Shown in pieces: positions 22,534 through 31,755 of a DNA stretch of 64,000 bases. Numbering within the stretch: position 1 is the first letter of the stretch; each line of letters starts with the position of its first letter. A program made the translations under genes and the position numbers. The DNA is taken from the NCBI GenBank assembly GCA_001570385.1, contig BBYL01000015.1, positions 196,659 through 260,658 of the forward strand, in the 5' to 3' direction. The DNA comes from Microtetraspora glauca. GTDB lineage: Bacteria; Actinomycetota; Actinomycetes; Streptosporangiales; Streptosporangiaceae. The notes below the pieces were generated by a model. That model was not told where the DNA came from, searched no databases, and worked only from the letters and a program-made list of their open reading frames with translations.

Positions 22534-24894
22534 ATGGCGGCGATGACAACCCAGACCTCGAAGCGATCACACAACAGGCTGCCCACCGAGGTGACCAGTT
22601 TCGTCGGCCGGCGGCACGAGGTGGCCGAGGCCAAGCGGCTGCTGTCCCAGTCGCGCGTCGTGACGTTCACCGGGCCGGGCGGGGTCGGCAAGACACGGCT
22701 CGCGCTGCGGATCGCCGCCGACGTGCGCCGGGCCTTCCCCGACGGCGTGTGGCTGGTCGAGCTGGCCGCGCTGGACGACCCCGCCATGCTGTGCCAGACG
22801 GTGGCCGAGGCGCTGGAGATCCGCAACCAGTCGGCGCGGCCGTGCACAGAGGTGCTCGTCGACCACCTCGCGGACAAGCGGGCGCTGCTGGTTCTGGACA
22901 ACTGCGAGCACCTCCTGCACGACTGCGCCGTCCTGGTGGAGACGCTCGCGCGGGCGACGACGGACCTGCGGATCCTCGCCACGAGCCGGCAGCCCCTGGG
23001 CGCCGCCGGCGAGCAGACGCTGGCCGTGCCGGCGATGACGCTTCCCGACATGGACGGCGTGCCCCTGCCGCTGGAGACGATGACGCACTACGACGCGGTG
23101 CGCCTCTTCACCGAGCGGGCCTCCGCCGTGCTGCCCGGCTTCGCGGTCACCGAGGCCAACCACGAGACGGTGGAGCGGATCTGCCGCAGGCTCGACGGGA
23201 TACCGCTCGCGATCGAGCTGGCCGCGGTGCGGCTGCGGGCGCTGTCCCTCGACCAGTTGCTCGACCGGCTGGACGACCGGTTCCGGTTGCTCACCGCCGG
23301 ATCGCGGGCGGTGCTGCCCCGGCACAGGACGCTGCGCGCGCTGATCGACTGGAGCTACGGCCTCTGCACGGAGCAGGAGCGCCTCCTTTGGGCCCGCGTC
23401 TCGGTCTTCGCCGGCAGCCTCGACCTGGAGGCGGCCGAGGAGGTCTGCTCCGGCGACGGGATCGCCAGGGAGGACGTGGTCGACCTGGTGATCGGGCTGG
23501 TCGACAAGTCCATCCTGATCCCGGACGAGCAGGGCCAGGCGATGCGGTACCGGCTCCTCGACACGATCCGGCACTACGGCAGGGAGAGGCTGGAGGAGTC
23601 CGGCCAGGACGCCGCGATGCGTCGGCGGCACCGGGACTACTACCAAGGCCTGGCGGCGGAGGCCGACCGCCTGTTGTTCGGCCCGGACCAGGTGGCGTGG
23701 TTCACCCGGCTCAAGCGCGAGCACGCCAACCTGCGGACCTCGCTCGAGTACTGCTTCGCTCAGGGGGAGACCCTCGCGGGACTGGAAATGGCGACCGACC
23801 TCCTCTACCACTGGATCACCAGCTACTACCTGCACGAGGGCCGCGGCTGGTTGGACAGGGGCCTGGCGGCGGAGAGCGAGCAGGGCGAGGCGCGGGCCAG
23901 GGCCCTGTGGGCGGACTCCTGGCTGGCCATCATCCAGGGGGAGATCGCCCCGGCCGAGGCGATGTTGGCGGAGAGCCGCGCCCTCGGGGAGCGGCTGGGC
24001 CTTGCGCGGGTCCTCGCGTGGGTCGCGCTGTTCTCCGGCGTGGTCGCGCTGTACCAGGGAGAGGTCGACAAGGGGATCGAGCTCTACAAGGAGGCCGTAC
24101 GCCGTTACCGCGGCATCGACGACCCCATGGGCGAGGCGTTCACCTATCTCCGGCTCTGCCTGGCGTACTCCCTGATCGGCGAATCGGCCGCCGCCGTCGA
24201 GGCGGGGGAGCGGTGCGTCGAGGTCTGCGACGCCGACGGGGAGGGGTGGCATCGGTCGTACGCCCTGATGGCGCTGGGGATCGAAGCCTGGCGCCAGGAC
24301 GACGTCGTCCGCGCGGCCGAGCTGGAGAAGGAGAGCCTCCGGTTCAACCGGTCCCTGGACGACCTGCTCGGCGTCGGGTTGAACCTGGAGGTGCTTTCCT
24401 GGATCGCCGCCGTCCAGCGACAGTACGAACGGGCCGGCCGGTTGCGGGGTGCCCTGCAGATCATCTGGGAGTCGCTGGGGAGCGTCCTGTCGAGCTACGC
24501 GTACCTGATGCGCTATCGCGACGAATGCGAGGTCCGGATCCGCAAGGGGCTCGGAGAGCCCTCCTTCCGCGCCGCGCTCAAACGGGGCGCCAGGATGCCC
24601 TGCGACGAGGTGGTCGCCTACGCCCTGGAGGAGTCGGCTCCCGAGGAGGAACGCGCGGAACGGCCGGCCGAGGCGTCACCGCTGACTCCCAGGGAGACGG
24701 AGATCGCCCAGCTCGTCGCCCAGGGCATGAGCAACAAGGAGATCGCCGCCACGCTCGTGATCGCGCAGCGCACCGCCGAGGGGCACATCGAGCACATCCT
24801 GAGCAAGCTCGGGTTCAGCTCGCGCGCCCAGATCGCCGTCTGGGCCCGCGAGTGGCACCGCGCCGCGGAGGAGCGGGACGCCGCCGGATCCTGA
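22534..24894 (+). CDS. LuxR-family regulator with N-terminal AAA/NB-ARC-type ATPase
   Basis: This regulator of about 786 residues has an ATPase domain (about 20-330) with Walker A GPGGVGKTR near residue 48 and Walker B LLVLDNCEHL. It also has the sensor-like DLRILATSRQPLG and RLDGIPLAIELAA, as in STAND-type regulators. A TPR-like helical repeat region follows (about 390-680). A C-terminal LuxR helix-turn-helix (about 715-775) reads LTPRETEIAQLVAQGMSNKEIA, then QRTAEGHIEHILSKLGF. Such proteins act as ATP-driven switches that activate transcription on an unknown signal. In-frame TTG 22531 and ATG 22543 are other possible starts. The target is unknown. Confidence 0.9.
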   Translation: MAAMTTQTSKRSHNRLPTEVTSFVGRRHEVAEAKRLLSQSRVVTFTGPGGVGKTRLALRIAADVRRAFPDGVWLVELAALDDPAMLCQTVAEALEIRNQSARPCTEVLVDHLADKRALLVLDNCEHLLHDCAVLVETLARATTDLRILATSRQPLGAAGEQTLAVPAMTLPDMDGVPLPLETMTHYDAVRLFTERASAVLPGFAVTEANHETVERICRRLDGIPLAIELAAVRLRALSLDQLLDRLDDRFRLLTAGSRAVLPRHRTLRALIDWSYGLCTEQERLLWARVSVFAGSLDLEAAEEVCSGDGIAREDVVDLVIGLVDKSILIPDEQGQAMRYRLLDTIRHYGRERLEESGQDAAMRRRHRDYYQGLAAEADRLLFGPDQVAWFTRLKREHANLRTSLEYCFAQGETLAGLEMATDLLYHWITSYYLHEGRGWLDRGLAAESEQGEARARALWADSWLAIIQGEIAPAEAMLAESRALGERLGLARVLAWVALFSGVVALYQGEVDKGIELYKEAVRRYRGIDDPMGEAFTYLRLCLAYSLIGESAAAVEAGERCVEVCDADGEGWHRSYALMALGIEAWRQDDVVRAAELEKESLRFNRSLDDLLGVGLNLEVLSWIAAVQRQYERAGRLRGALQIIWESLGSVLSSYAYLMRYRDECEVRIRKGLGEPSFRAALKRGARMPCDEVVAYALEESAPEEERAERPAEASPLTPRETEIAQLVAQGMSNKEIAATLVIAQRTAEGHIEHILSKLGFSSRAQIAVWAREWHRAAEERDAAGS

Positions 24895-24903
24895 GCGACC
24901 CGG

Positions 24904-25515
24904 TCACTCCCGTCCCTTGCCGCAGGAGTGATGGAGGGCTCTCGTGGCCGGGAACTCCACCCAGACGGCCTTGCCGGTGGCGGTGCGGACACGGCCCCAG
25001 CAGCAGGAGAGCCGCTCGATCAGGTGCGGCTCCCGTCCCGGCTCCCGCTCCGGCTCCCGTCCGTGGCCGTCCTCGGCGTCCGTACCGGCGGTGCCGGGGT
25101 GGCGAGTCGTCGGTGGGAGCACCGTGTCCCCGTCCTCGACCTCGCAGCGGAGCGTGCCGTCCACGAGATAGAGGCTGAGGCGGATCGGTCCGCCCGCGTG
25201 CCGCAGCGCGTCGGTGACCAGCTCGCACACCACCTGCTCCGCGACGGCTTCCTGACCGCGCAGCTTCCAGTCGGCGAGCTGGGCGCGGGTCAGCCGTCGC
25301 GCCTGGCGCACGCAGGACGGGTGCCGCGTGAGGATCCAGGTGACGTCGTCCTGGTCGCTCTCCTGGATGGGGGGAGGGGTGCCACTCCTCTGGAAGTGGC
25401 CGTAGGCGCTCGTCAGCCAGATTCGCGCCCGCCGCCCCCAGGATGGCGCGAGATCGTGATCAAGGTTGTGGTCGAGACCGTCCGCGGGCGTGGACGGTGA
25501 CGCCTGCTCGCCCAT
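24904..25515 (-). CDS. GHKL-type ATP-binding protein (anti-sigma kinase-like)
   Basis: This 203-residue protein carries one HATPase_c_2 domain in its C-terminal half. It shows SCVRQARRLTRAQLADW, the N-box EQVVCELVTDALRHAG, RLSLYLVDGTLRCEVEDGD and HLIERLSCCWGRV, ending with GKAVWVEFPA. Many actinomycete proteins of this layout resemble anti-sigma-factor kinases. The N-box Asn that usually binds Mg is Asp102 here (VTDALRHA instead of VTNALRHA), so kinase activity is doubtful. ATG 25515 has GAGG five bases upstream. The gene is convergent with the LuxR regulator and divergent from the sulfotransferase operon. Confidence 0.82.
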   Translation of the reverse strand: MGEQASPSTPADGLDHNLDHDLAPSWGRRARIWLTSAYGHFQRSGTPPPIQESDQDDVTWILTRHPSCVRQARRLTRAQLADWKLRGQEAVAEQVVCELVTDALRHAGGPIRLSLYLVDGTLRCEVEDGDTVLPPTTRHPGTAGTDAEDGHGREPEREPGREPHLIERLSCCWGRVRTATGKAVWVEFPATRALHHSCGKGRE

Positions 25516-25744
25516 GTTTCCTCTACCCCCCGGGTCCTCACAGCCGCGTGGATCTCCCGGCGGCTCCCCTTGCCAGCGTCTCCCCCCGGGGGCCACAGAG
25601 GGACGGGGATAAATCCCCATATAAGTACCTATATCGCACTAATGGGCAGAGTGTCCCAGGTGGGGGAAGAACCACAGGAGACGCCGAGACGAGACGTCCG
25701 CACCCTTAGGAGGCTTTCAGGAAGCGCTGTTAGCTTGCGCTTGC

Positions 25745-26635
25745 ATGAGCTGGAAACGCAAGGTCAACGCCGCTGTCGCCGGCATCACCGGATACCACCT
25801 CACCCCCGTGGGGAAATCGTCGGACCCGTCGAAGGAGCGGTCCGAGGGGAAGGGGACGACGGCGAAGGAGCAGGGGGCGGCAGCAGCCGCGCCGTACCAC
25901 CCGGCGGGAGAGGACGACCGTCTGGTACGGGCGCCGGTCTTCGTGATCTCCCCGGTGAGATCGGGATCCACGCTGCTGCGGTCGATGCTCAACAGTCATT
26001 CCATGGTCCACGCGCCCCATGAGCTGCACGTCCGCCGGCTCACCGTGGGCTACGGGAACTCCCTCGTCGGCATGGCCATGGAGGCGCTCGGGCACAGCCG
26101 AGGCGACCTCGAACACCTGCTGTGGGACCGGGTGCTCCACCGCGAGCTGGTTCGGAGCGGCAAACGGATCATCGTCGAGAAGACCCCCGCCAACGCGTTC
26201 GCCGCCGAGCGGATCGCCGCGTGCTGGCCGGACGTCAGATTCGTCTTCCTGCTGCGCCACCCCCTGTCCATCGCCCGCTCCTGGCACGAGGCCGGAGGCG
26301 GCAAGCGGGACATGGACGAGGCGGCGCGGGACGCCCTGCGGTACATGAAGGCGGTCCAGCGGGCGCGGCGCGCCTTTCCCGGTCTCACCGTCCGCTACGA
26401 GGACCTGACCGCCGAGCCGGTGGCGACCACCCGCCTCATCTGCGACTTCCTGGAGATCCCATGGGAGGAGGGCATGCTCACCTGGCGGGGCGAGGCGGCG
26501 TACCAGAAGGGGCTGGGCGACTGGAAGGACAAGATCAAATCGGGCGCGGTGCAGAGCGGCCGCCCGCTGCCCGCCGCCGACGAGGTGCCCGCCGTCCTGC
26601 AGGAGCAGTGCCGTACGTGGGGATACCTCACGTGA
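25745..26635 (+). CDS. Sulfotransferase-family protein
   Basis: This 296-residue protein has a PAPS-type sulfotransferase fold. The 5'-phosphosulfate loop is FVISPVRSGSTLLRSML (about 67-82) and the 3'-phosphate motif is RFVFLLRHPLSIARSW (about 164-180). EKTPANAF and the later RYEDLTAEPVAT are also typical of the Sulfotransfer_3 group. The first 60 residues are charged and low-complexity, with no signal peptide, so a cytoplasmic role is expected. It should sulfate a hydroxyl or amino group on a glycan or small molecule. It overlaps the next gene by four bases, and that gene overlaps a glycosyltransferase, so the three are one translationally coupled unit. Confidence 0.88.
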   Translation: MSWKRKVNAAVAGITGYHLTPVGKSSDPSKERSEGKGTTAKEQGAAAAAPYHPAGEDDRLVRAPVFVISPVRSGSTLLRSMLNSHSMVHAPHELHVRRLTVGYGNSLVGMAMEALGHSRGDLEHLLWDRVLHRELVRSGKRIIVEKTPANAFAAERIAACWPDVRFVFLLRHPLSIARSWHEAGGGKRDMDEAARDALRYMKAVQRARRAFPGLTVRYEDLTAEPVATTRLICDFLEIPWEEGMLTWRGEAAYQKGLGDWKDKIKSGAVQSGRPLPAADEVPAVLQEQCRTWGYLT

Positions 26636-27066
26636 CCCCGCACGCCGAGGTGGAGCAGGTCTGGCCCAGGGACGGCCGGGTCAGGATCGTCGGCCGCGTC
26701 CACGGGATCGACCCGGAGCCGGGCGCCTGCCGCCTGATCCTGGTCCTCAGGGAGCACAAGGAGCAGGAGGTCCACGCCGAGGCGGAGCTCGACGGCCACG
26801 GGTTCGACGTGAGCGTCCCGATCGGCGACCTGGTGCCCGCCTACGGCCCGCTCACCGGCGTCTGGGACGCCTACCTGGCCGTGTGGCGGGCAGGCGGGGA
26901 GCGCCGGCTGCGCGTCGGCCGGCGGCTCGACGACATCCCCGACAAGAACAAGGTCATGGTCTTCCCCGCGCAGGCCGTGCCGGTCGACGACCGCCGCGTG
27001 CTCGTACGACCGCGCTACACGGTCAGGAACAACCTCTCCGTCGACTACGAATGGAGCGAGGGATGA
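26632..27066 (+). CDS. Unknown beta-rich protein between sulfotransferase and glycosyltransferase
   Basis: This 144-residue protein starts at GTG 26632, overlapping the sulfotransferase stop (GTGA), and ends by overlapping the glycosyltransferase start (ATGA). I do not recognise a named family. Alternating hydrophobic residues (VRIVGRVHG, CRLILVLRE, FDVSVPIGDL, GVWDAYLAVW) predict a small beta-sandwich. The WDAYL...RLRVGRRL pattern recalls accessory beta domains attached to some actinobacterial teichoic-acid-type glycosyltransferases; this is a weak resemblance. It may be a carbohydrate-binding or scaffolding partner of its neighbours. Confidence 0.75.
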   Translation: MTPHAEVEQVWPRDGRVRIVGRVHGIDPEPGACRLILVLREHKEQEVHAEAELDGHGFDVSVPIGDLVPAYGPLTGVWDAYLAVWRAGGERRLRVGRRLDDIPDKNKVMVFPAQAVPVDDRRVLVRPRYTVRNNLSVDYEWSEG

Positions 27067-28217
27067 GGATCCGGTACATGCTGCTGCACGCCTACGGCAT
27101 GGGCGGCACCATCCGCACGGTCATCAACCAGGCCAACGCCATGGCCGCGCGCGGGCACGACGTGGAGCTGGCCAGCGTGGTCCGGCGCAGGGACGAGCCG
27201 CAGTTCCCCGTCGACCCCCGGGTGCGCCTGGTGCCCCTCACCGACCAGCGCGAGAAGCCCTCCGGCTACCGTGCCAGGCTCGCCGGCCGCCGGGGCAGGA
27301 CGGTGCCGCAGGGGGAGTACAAGTCCGACTGGTTCACCAGGGGCGTCGAGCGCGGCGTCGCCGACTACCTGGCCGGGGTCTGGGACGGCGTCCTGGTCAC
27401 CACCCGTCCCGGGCTCAACCTGCTCGCCGCGCGGTACGCGCCCGACAGCGCGATCCGGGTCGCCCAGGAGCACATGAACATGGCCAGCCACCGGCCCGAC
27501 GTGCGCGCCGAGATCATCCGCACGTACCGGACGTTCGACGCCGTCGTCGTCCTCACCCACGGGGACCGGGCCGAGTACGAACGCGCCGTCCCTGGCGCCC
27601 GGGTGCTGCGCATCCCCAACGCCGTCCACGAGCACGACGCGGTACGGCCCGGCCCGCGCGGGAAGGTCGTGGTCGCCGCCGGGCGGCTGACCGAACAGAA
27701 GGGCTTCGACCTGCTCATTCCCGCCTTCGCCCGGGTGGCGGCCGAGCACCCGGACTGGCAGCTGAGGATCTTCGGGACCGGCCCGGAGGAGCCGGCGCTG
27801 CGGGCGCTCATCGAGGAACTGCACCTGTACAATCACGTGTTCCTCATGGGGCGCACGGAACGGCTCGACGACGAGCTGGCCAAGGCGTCGGCGTTCGTGC
27901 TCAGCTCCCGGTTCGAGGGGCTGCCCATGGTCATGATCGAGGCCATGTCGCACGGCACGCCGATCGTGAGCTTCGACTGCCCGACCGGGCCCGCCGACGT
28001 GCTGACCGACGGCGTGGACGGCCTGCTCGTGCCACCGGGCGACGTCGGCGCCCTCGCGGAGGCGCTCGACCGGGTCATCGCCGATCGCGGGCTGCGCGAG
28101 GGACTCGGCGCCGCCGCGCTCGCCGGAGCCGCTCCCTACACGGGCGAGGCGGTCACGCCCCAGTGGGAGGCGTTGTTCGGGGAGCTCGCCCGGCGGCGCC
28201 GTGGCACGTCGGAATGA
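27063..28217 (+). CDS. GT4-family glycosyltransferase
   Basis: This 384-residue retaining glycosyltransferase has a GT-B fold. The N-terminal acceptor-side domain has HAYGMGGTIRTVINQANAMA. The C-terminal donor-side domain has VVAAGRLTEQKGFDLLIPAF. It also has the GT4 E-x7-E motif in SSRFEGLPMVMIEAMSHG (about 281-298) and VDGLLVPPGDVGALAEAL. There is no signal peptide; action at the cytoplasmic face is expected. It is the last gene of the overlapping sulfotransferase-unknown-GT4 operon. Donor and acceptor are unknown; glycerol/ribitol-phosphate wall polymers or an antibiotic-like glycolipid are possibilities, not conclusions. Confidence 0.92.
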   Translation: MRIRYMLLHAYGMGGTIRTVINQANAMAARGHDVELASVVRRRDEPQFPVDPRVRLVPLTDQREKPSGYRARLAGRRGRTVPQGEYKSDWFTRGVERGVADYLAGVWDGVLVTTRPGLNLLAARYAPDSAIRVAQEHMNMASHRPDVRAEIIRTYRTFDAVVVLTHGDRAEYERAVPGARVLRIPNAVHEHDAVRPGPRGKVVVAAGRLTEQKGFDLLIPAFARVAAEHPDWQLRIFGTGPEEPALRALIEELHLYNHVFLMGRTERLDDELAKASAFVLSSRFEGLPMVMIEAMSHGTPIVSFDCPTGPADVLTDGVDGLLVPPGDVGALAEALDRVIADRGLREGLGAAALAGAAPYTGEAVTPQWEALFGELARRRRGTSE

Positions 28218-28353
28218 GCCGGAGCCGAGCGCGCGAAAACGGGCCGACGGCACCGGTAGCATCGGAAGGTAAAAGGTGCCGCGAGCGCGTCGCACACGAG
28301 CGCGGGATTCGCGGGCCGACTCTTCAGCCGTTCGGATCGAGCAAGGAGCTACC

Positions 28354-30342
28354 GTGTCTGCCGCCCTCGAAATACGCATCACCCTCGCCGGAGCCGAGCG
28401 CGTGGTGGCGGCGGGCACGACGGCCGGGGAGGCGCTCGACGCCGACGGCAGGTCGGTCGTCGCCGCCAGGATCAACGGCGAGCTGCGGGACCTGGCCGCC
28501 GAGGTCGCCGAGGGCGACGTCGTCGAGCCGGTCGCCGTCGACAGCGCCGACGGCCGCGCCATCCTGCGCCACTCCACCGCCCACGTCATGGCCCAGGCCG
28601 TCCAGGAGATCTTCCCGGAGGCCAGGCTCGGCATCGGCCCGCCCGTGGAGAACGGCTTCTACTACGACTTCGACGTCAAGGAGCCCTTCACCCCCGAGGA
28701 CCTCAAGCGCGTCGAGAAGCGCATGCGCGAGATCGTCAAGCAGGGCCAGACCTTCCGGCGGCGTCCCGTCAGCGACGAGGACGCCCGCGAGGAGCTCGCC
28801 GCCGAGCCGTACAAGCTGGAGCTGATCGGGCTGAAGGGCGGCGCGGCCGACGCCGCCGACGCCGCCGACGGCGCGAACGTCGAGGTCGGCGGCGGCCAGC
28901 TCACCATCTACGACAACCTCGACCCCAAGTCGGGCGAGCTGTGCTGGAAGGACCTGTGCCGCGGCCCGCACCTGCCGACCACCCGGGTCATCCCGGCGTT
29001 CAAGCTGATGCGCGCCGGCGGCGCCTACTGGCGCGGCAGTGAGAAGAACCCGCAGCTCCAGCGCATCTACGGCACCGCCTGGGAATCGCGCGAGAAGCAG
29101 GACGAGTACCTCCACATGCTGGAGGAGGCCGAGAAGCGCGACCACCGCAAGCTGGGCGCCGAGCTCGACCTGTTCAGCTTCCCGCCGGAGCTGGGCAGCG
29201 GCCTGCCGGTCTTCCATCCCAAAGGCGGGATCATCCGCAAGGAGATGGAAGACTACATGCGCAGACGGCAGGCGGAGGCGGGGTACGAGTTCGTCAACAC
29301 CCCGCACATCACCAAGTCGTCGCTCTTCGAGACCTCGGGGCACCTTCCCTGGTACGCCGACGACATGTTCCCGCCCTTCGAGCTGGACGGCACCGAGTAC
29401 CGCGTCAAGCCGATGAACTGCCCGATGCACAACCTGATCTTCCGGTCGCGGGGGCGTTCCTACCGTGAGCTGCCGCTGCGGCTGTGCGAGTTCGGCTCGG
29501 TCTACCGGTACGAGAAGTCGGGTGTGGTGCACGGGCTGACCCGGGTGCGCGGCATGACGCAGGACGACTCGCACATCTACACCACCAGGGAGCAGATGGC
29601 CGACGAGATCAAGTCGCTCCTGAGGTTCGTGCTCAGTGTGCTGCGTGATTTCGGGCTCTCGGACTTCTACCTGGAGCTGTCCACCCGTGACGACTCCGAG
29701 AAGTTCATCGGCGATCCCGCCGAATGGGAGGAGGCCACCCAGGCGCTGCACCAGGTCGCCACCGAGTCGGGGCTGGAGCTGGTGGACGACCCGGGTGGCG
29801 CGGCCTTCTACGGGCCGAAGATCTCCGTCCAGGCCAAGGACGCGATCGGCCGCACCTGGCAGCTGTCCACCATCCAGCTCGACTTGAACCAGCCCAAGCG
29901 GTTCGGGCTGGAGTACCAGGCGGCGGACGGCAGCAGGCAGACCCCGGTCATGATCCATCGGGCGCTGTTCGGCTCGATCGAGCGCTTCCTGGGCGTGCTG
30001 ACCGAGCACTACGCGGGCGCCTTCCCTCCCTGGCTCGCGCCGGTCCAGGTCGTCGGCATCCCGATCGCCGACGCCCACGCCCCCTACCTGCAGGACGTCG
30101 CCAAGCGGCTGCGGGAGCGGGGGGTCCGGGTCGAGGTCGACACCGCCGACGACCGGATGCAGAAGAAGATCCGCAACGCGCAGAAGGCCAAGGTGCCGTT
30201 CATGCTGCTCGCGGGGGACGAGGACATCGCGGGCGGGGCCGTCTCCTTCCGCTACCGCAACGGAGAGCAGAAGAACGGCGTCCCGGTGGACGTCGCCATC
30301 GCCGAGATCGTCGACGCGATCGAGCGCAGGATCCAGGTCTGA
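28354..30342 (+). CDS. thrS: Threonine-tRNA ligase
   Basis: This 662-residue class II aminoacyl-tRNA synthetase charges tRNA-Thr in the cytoplasm. The N-terminal TGS domain (about 1-60) is followed by the editing/SAD region with HSTAHVMAQAVQEIFP, whose His-Ser/His pattern is that of editing ThrRS. The catalytic core has class II motifs around GGIIRKEMEDYMRRRQ, motif 2 near RLCEFGSVYRYEKSG, and motif 3 near HRALFGSIERFLGVL. The zinc ligand Cys lies in VKPMNCPMHNLIF. The anticodon domain ends the protein. An Ala/Asp-rich insertion (AADAADAADGANVEVGG) lies in the N-terminal half. GTG 28354 has AAGGAG upstream. A terminator follows. Confidence 0.98.
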   Translation: MSAALEIRITLAGAERVVAAGTTAGEALDADGRSVVAARINGELRDLAAEVAEGDVVEPVAVDSADGRAILRHSTAHVMAQAVQEIFPEARLGIGPPVENGFYYDFDVKEPFTPEDLKRVEKRMREIVKQGQTFRRRPVSDEDAREELAAEPYKLELIGLKGGAADAADAADGANVEVGGGQLTIYDNLDPKSGELCWKDLCRGPHLPTTRVIPAFKLMRAGGAYWRGSEKNPQLQRIYGTAWESREKQDEYLHMLEEAEKRDHRKLGAELDLFSFPPELGSGLPVFHPKGGIIRKEMEDYMRRRQAEAGYEFVNTPHITKSSLFETSGHLPWYADDMFPPFELDGTEYRVKPMNCPMHNLIFRSRGRSYRELPLRLCEFGSVYRYEKSGVVHGLTRVRGMTQDDSHIYTTREQMADEIKSLLRFVLSVLRDFGLSDFYLELSTRDDSEKFIGDPAEWEEATQALHQVATESGLELVDDPGGAAFYGPKISVQAKDAIGRTWQLSTIQLDLNQPKRFGLEYQAADGSRQTPVMIHRALFGSIERFLGVLTEHYAGAFPPWLAPVQVVGIPIADAHAPYLQDVAKRLRERGVRVEVDTADDRMQKKIRNAQKAKVPFMLLAGDEDIAGGAVSFRYRNGEQKNGVPVDVAIAEIVDAIERRIQV

Positions 30343-30415
30343 GCCCGCTCGTCCGGGTCCGGCACGGTCTGAGCGCCGTCCGGACCCCGGGCACCGGGCC
30401 GGTGCGGTCGCATCG

Positions 30416-30454
30416 GAGAAGCCCCCGCCTCCCTTCGGGACGCGGGGGCTTCTC
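30416..30454. terminator. Terminator between convergent thrS and the Asp23 gene
   Basis: Perfect 13-bp arms GAGAAGCCCCCGC (30416-30428) and GCGGGGGCTTCTC (30442-30454) lie in the gap between two convergent genes and can serve both. Confidence 0.85.
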
Positions 30455-30464
30455 GCGTCGGGGG

Positions 30465-31046
30465 TCAGGCCGCGTCGTCCTCGGCGTGCTCGGCACGGCC
30501 CTCGCCCGGCAGGCGTACGTCGTCCACGGTCACGTTGACCTCGACGACGCGCATGCCGAGCATCCGGCTCACCGACCTCGCCACGTTGACCTTGACCTCC
30601 GCGGCCACGTCCATGACCACGTGCCCGTACACGATGACGATGGTCACGTCCACCGCCACCTGCTGGTTCTCGATCTGCGCCCGCACGCCCTGGGTCGCCC
30701 GCTTGGAGCCGACGCCGATGTGCTCCCGCACCGACTCGAAGGCGCGCTCGAAGTCGCCGCCCAGGTCGGCGACGCCGGGGATCTCCAGGGCGGCCAGCGC
30801 GGCGACCTTCTCGACGACCTCGTCGGCCACCTTGATCCGGCCCTTGACGACGGACGTGCTGAGCAGGCCGGACGCGGCGTCACCGGCAGGCGTTCCGTCG
30901 GGCGCGTCGGACGCCGCTTCGGGTGCCTCGGCCGCGTCGTCGGCCGTCCGGGCGGTGGTGGTCGGGGACGAGGTCTCGGCCGGTGTTCCGGTCGCCTCCT
31001 CGATCAGCGCGTCGGCCTGTTCCTCGACGGTGGCGACATCGGGCAT
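30465..31046 (-). CDS. Asp23/Gls24-family envelope stress protein
   Basis: This 193-residue protein has an Ala/Glu/Thr-rich N-terminal half of low complexity. The C-terminal Asp23 (Gls24, DUF322) domain spans about 65-180: STSVVKGRIKVADEVVEKV, ALEIPGVADLGG, and a conserved VDVTIVIVYGHVVMDVAAEV strand pair. Members in firmicutes sit at the membrane and respond to alkaline or envelope stress; several copies usually occur in actinomycetes. It lies convergent to thrS and divergent from the HIT gene. GAGG lies a few bases before the ATG. Confidence 0.88.
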   Translation of the reverse strand: MPDVATVEEQADALIEEATGTPAETSSPTTTARTADDAAEAPEAASDAPDGTPAGDAASGLLSTSVVKGRIKVADEVVEKVAALAALEIPGVADLGGDFERAFESVREHIGVGSKRATQGVRAQIENQQVAVDVTIVIVYGHVVMDVAAEVKVNVARSVSRMLGMRVVEVNVTVDDVRLPGEGRAEHAEDDAA

Positions 31047-31188
31047 GGGAACACTCCTCGGAAGACGGAAGATCCGCGGGCTCGCAGGACGTGATTCTGC
31101 CGGAATTCGATGTGATTTATCCCGGTATCTATGGATGTCGCCGGAGCCGTACGCGAGCGTCGCCGGGGGCCGGAATATGCTGACCCGC

Positions 31189-31737
31189 ATGACGAACGAG
31201 CCGGAGTTGCAGCCGGGAGCGGGAGTGCCTGACGCGTTTGGGAGGCTCTGGACTCCGCACCGCATGGCCTACATCAAGGGTGAGAACAAGCCCAGCGGGT
31301 CAGGGCCGGGGGACGGCTGCCCCTTCTGTGAGATTCCCGCCATGAGCGACGAGGACGGCCTCGTCGTCGCCAGGGGGTCCGCCGTGTTCGCCGTGCTCAA
31401 CCTGTATCCGTACAACTCGGGTCACCTGATGGTGTGCCCGTACCGGCACGTCGCCGACTACGCCGACCTGGAGGACGCGGAGACCGCGGAGCTGGCCGAC
31501 TTCACCAAGCGGTCGTTGCAGGCGCTGCGCAAGGCCAGCGGCGCGCAAGGGTTCAACGTCGGCATGAACCTGGGCCAGGTCGCGGGCGCGGGCATCGCCG
31601 CCCACCTGCACCAGCACGTGGTGCCGCGGTGGGGCGGCGACACCAACTTCATGCCGGTCGTCGGGCACACCAAGGTCCTTCCGCAGCTCCTGCGTGAGAC
31701 GCGGGACCTGCTCGCCGACGCCTGGCCCGCGGCCTGA
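31189..31737 (+). CDS. HIT-family nucleotide phosphorylase/hydrolase (Rv2613c-like)
   Basis: This 182-residue histidine-triad protein has the triad HLHQHVV at H139, H141 and H143, and a CPFC motif (C44, C47) that usually forms part of a zinc site. FGRLWTPHRMAYIKG at the start and YPYNSGHLMVCPYRH are typical of the actinobacterial group. The M. tuberculosis counterpart, also between thrS and pgsA, was characterised as an Ap4A phosphorylase, so diadenosine polyphosphate degradation is likely. ATG 31189 gives the best N-terminus; ATG 31177 is in frame. Neither has a strong ribosome-binding site. Confidence 0.9.
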   Translation: MTNEPELQPGAGVPDAFGRLWTPHRMAYIKGENKPSGSGPGDGCPFCEIPAMSDEDGLVVARGSAVFAVLNLYPYNSGHLMVCPYRHVADYADLEDAETAELADFTKRSLQALRKASGAQGFNVGMNLGQVAGAGIAAHLHQHVVPRWGGDTNFMPVVGHTKVLPQLLRETRDLLADAWPAA

Positions 31738-31755
31738 CGGCCCGGCGGGCGGTGA

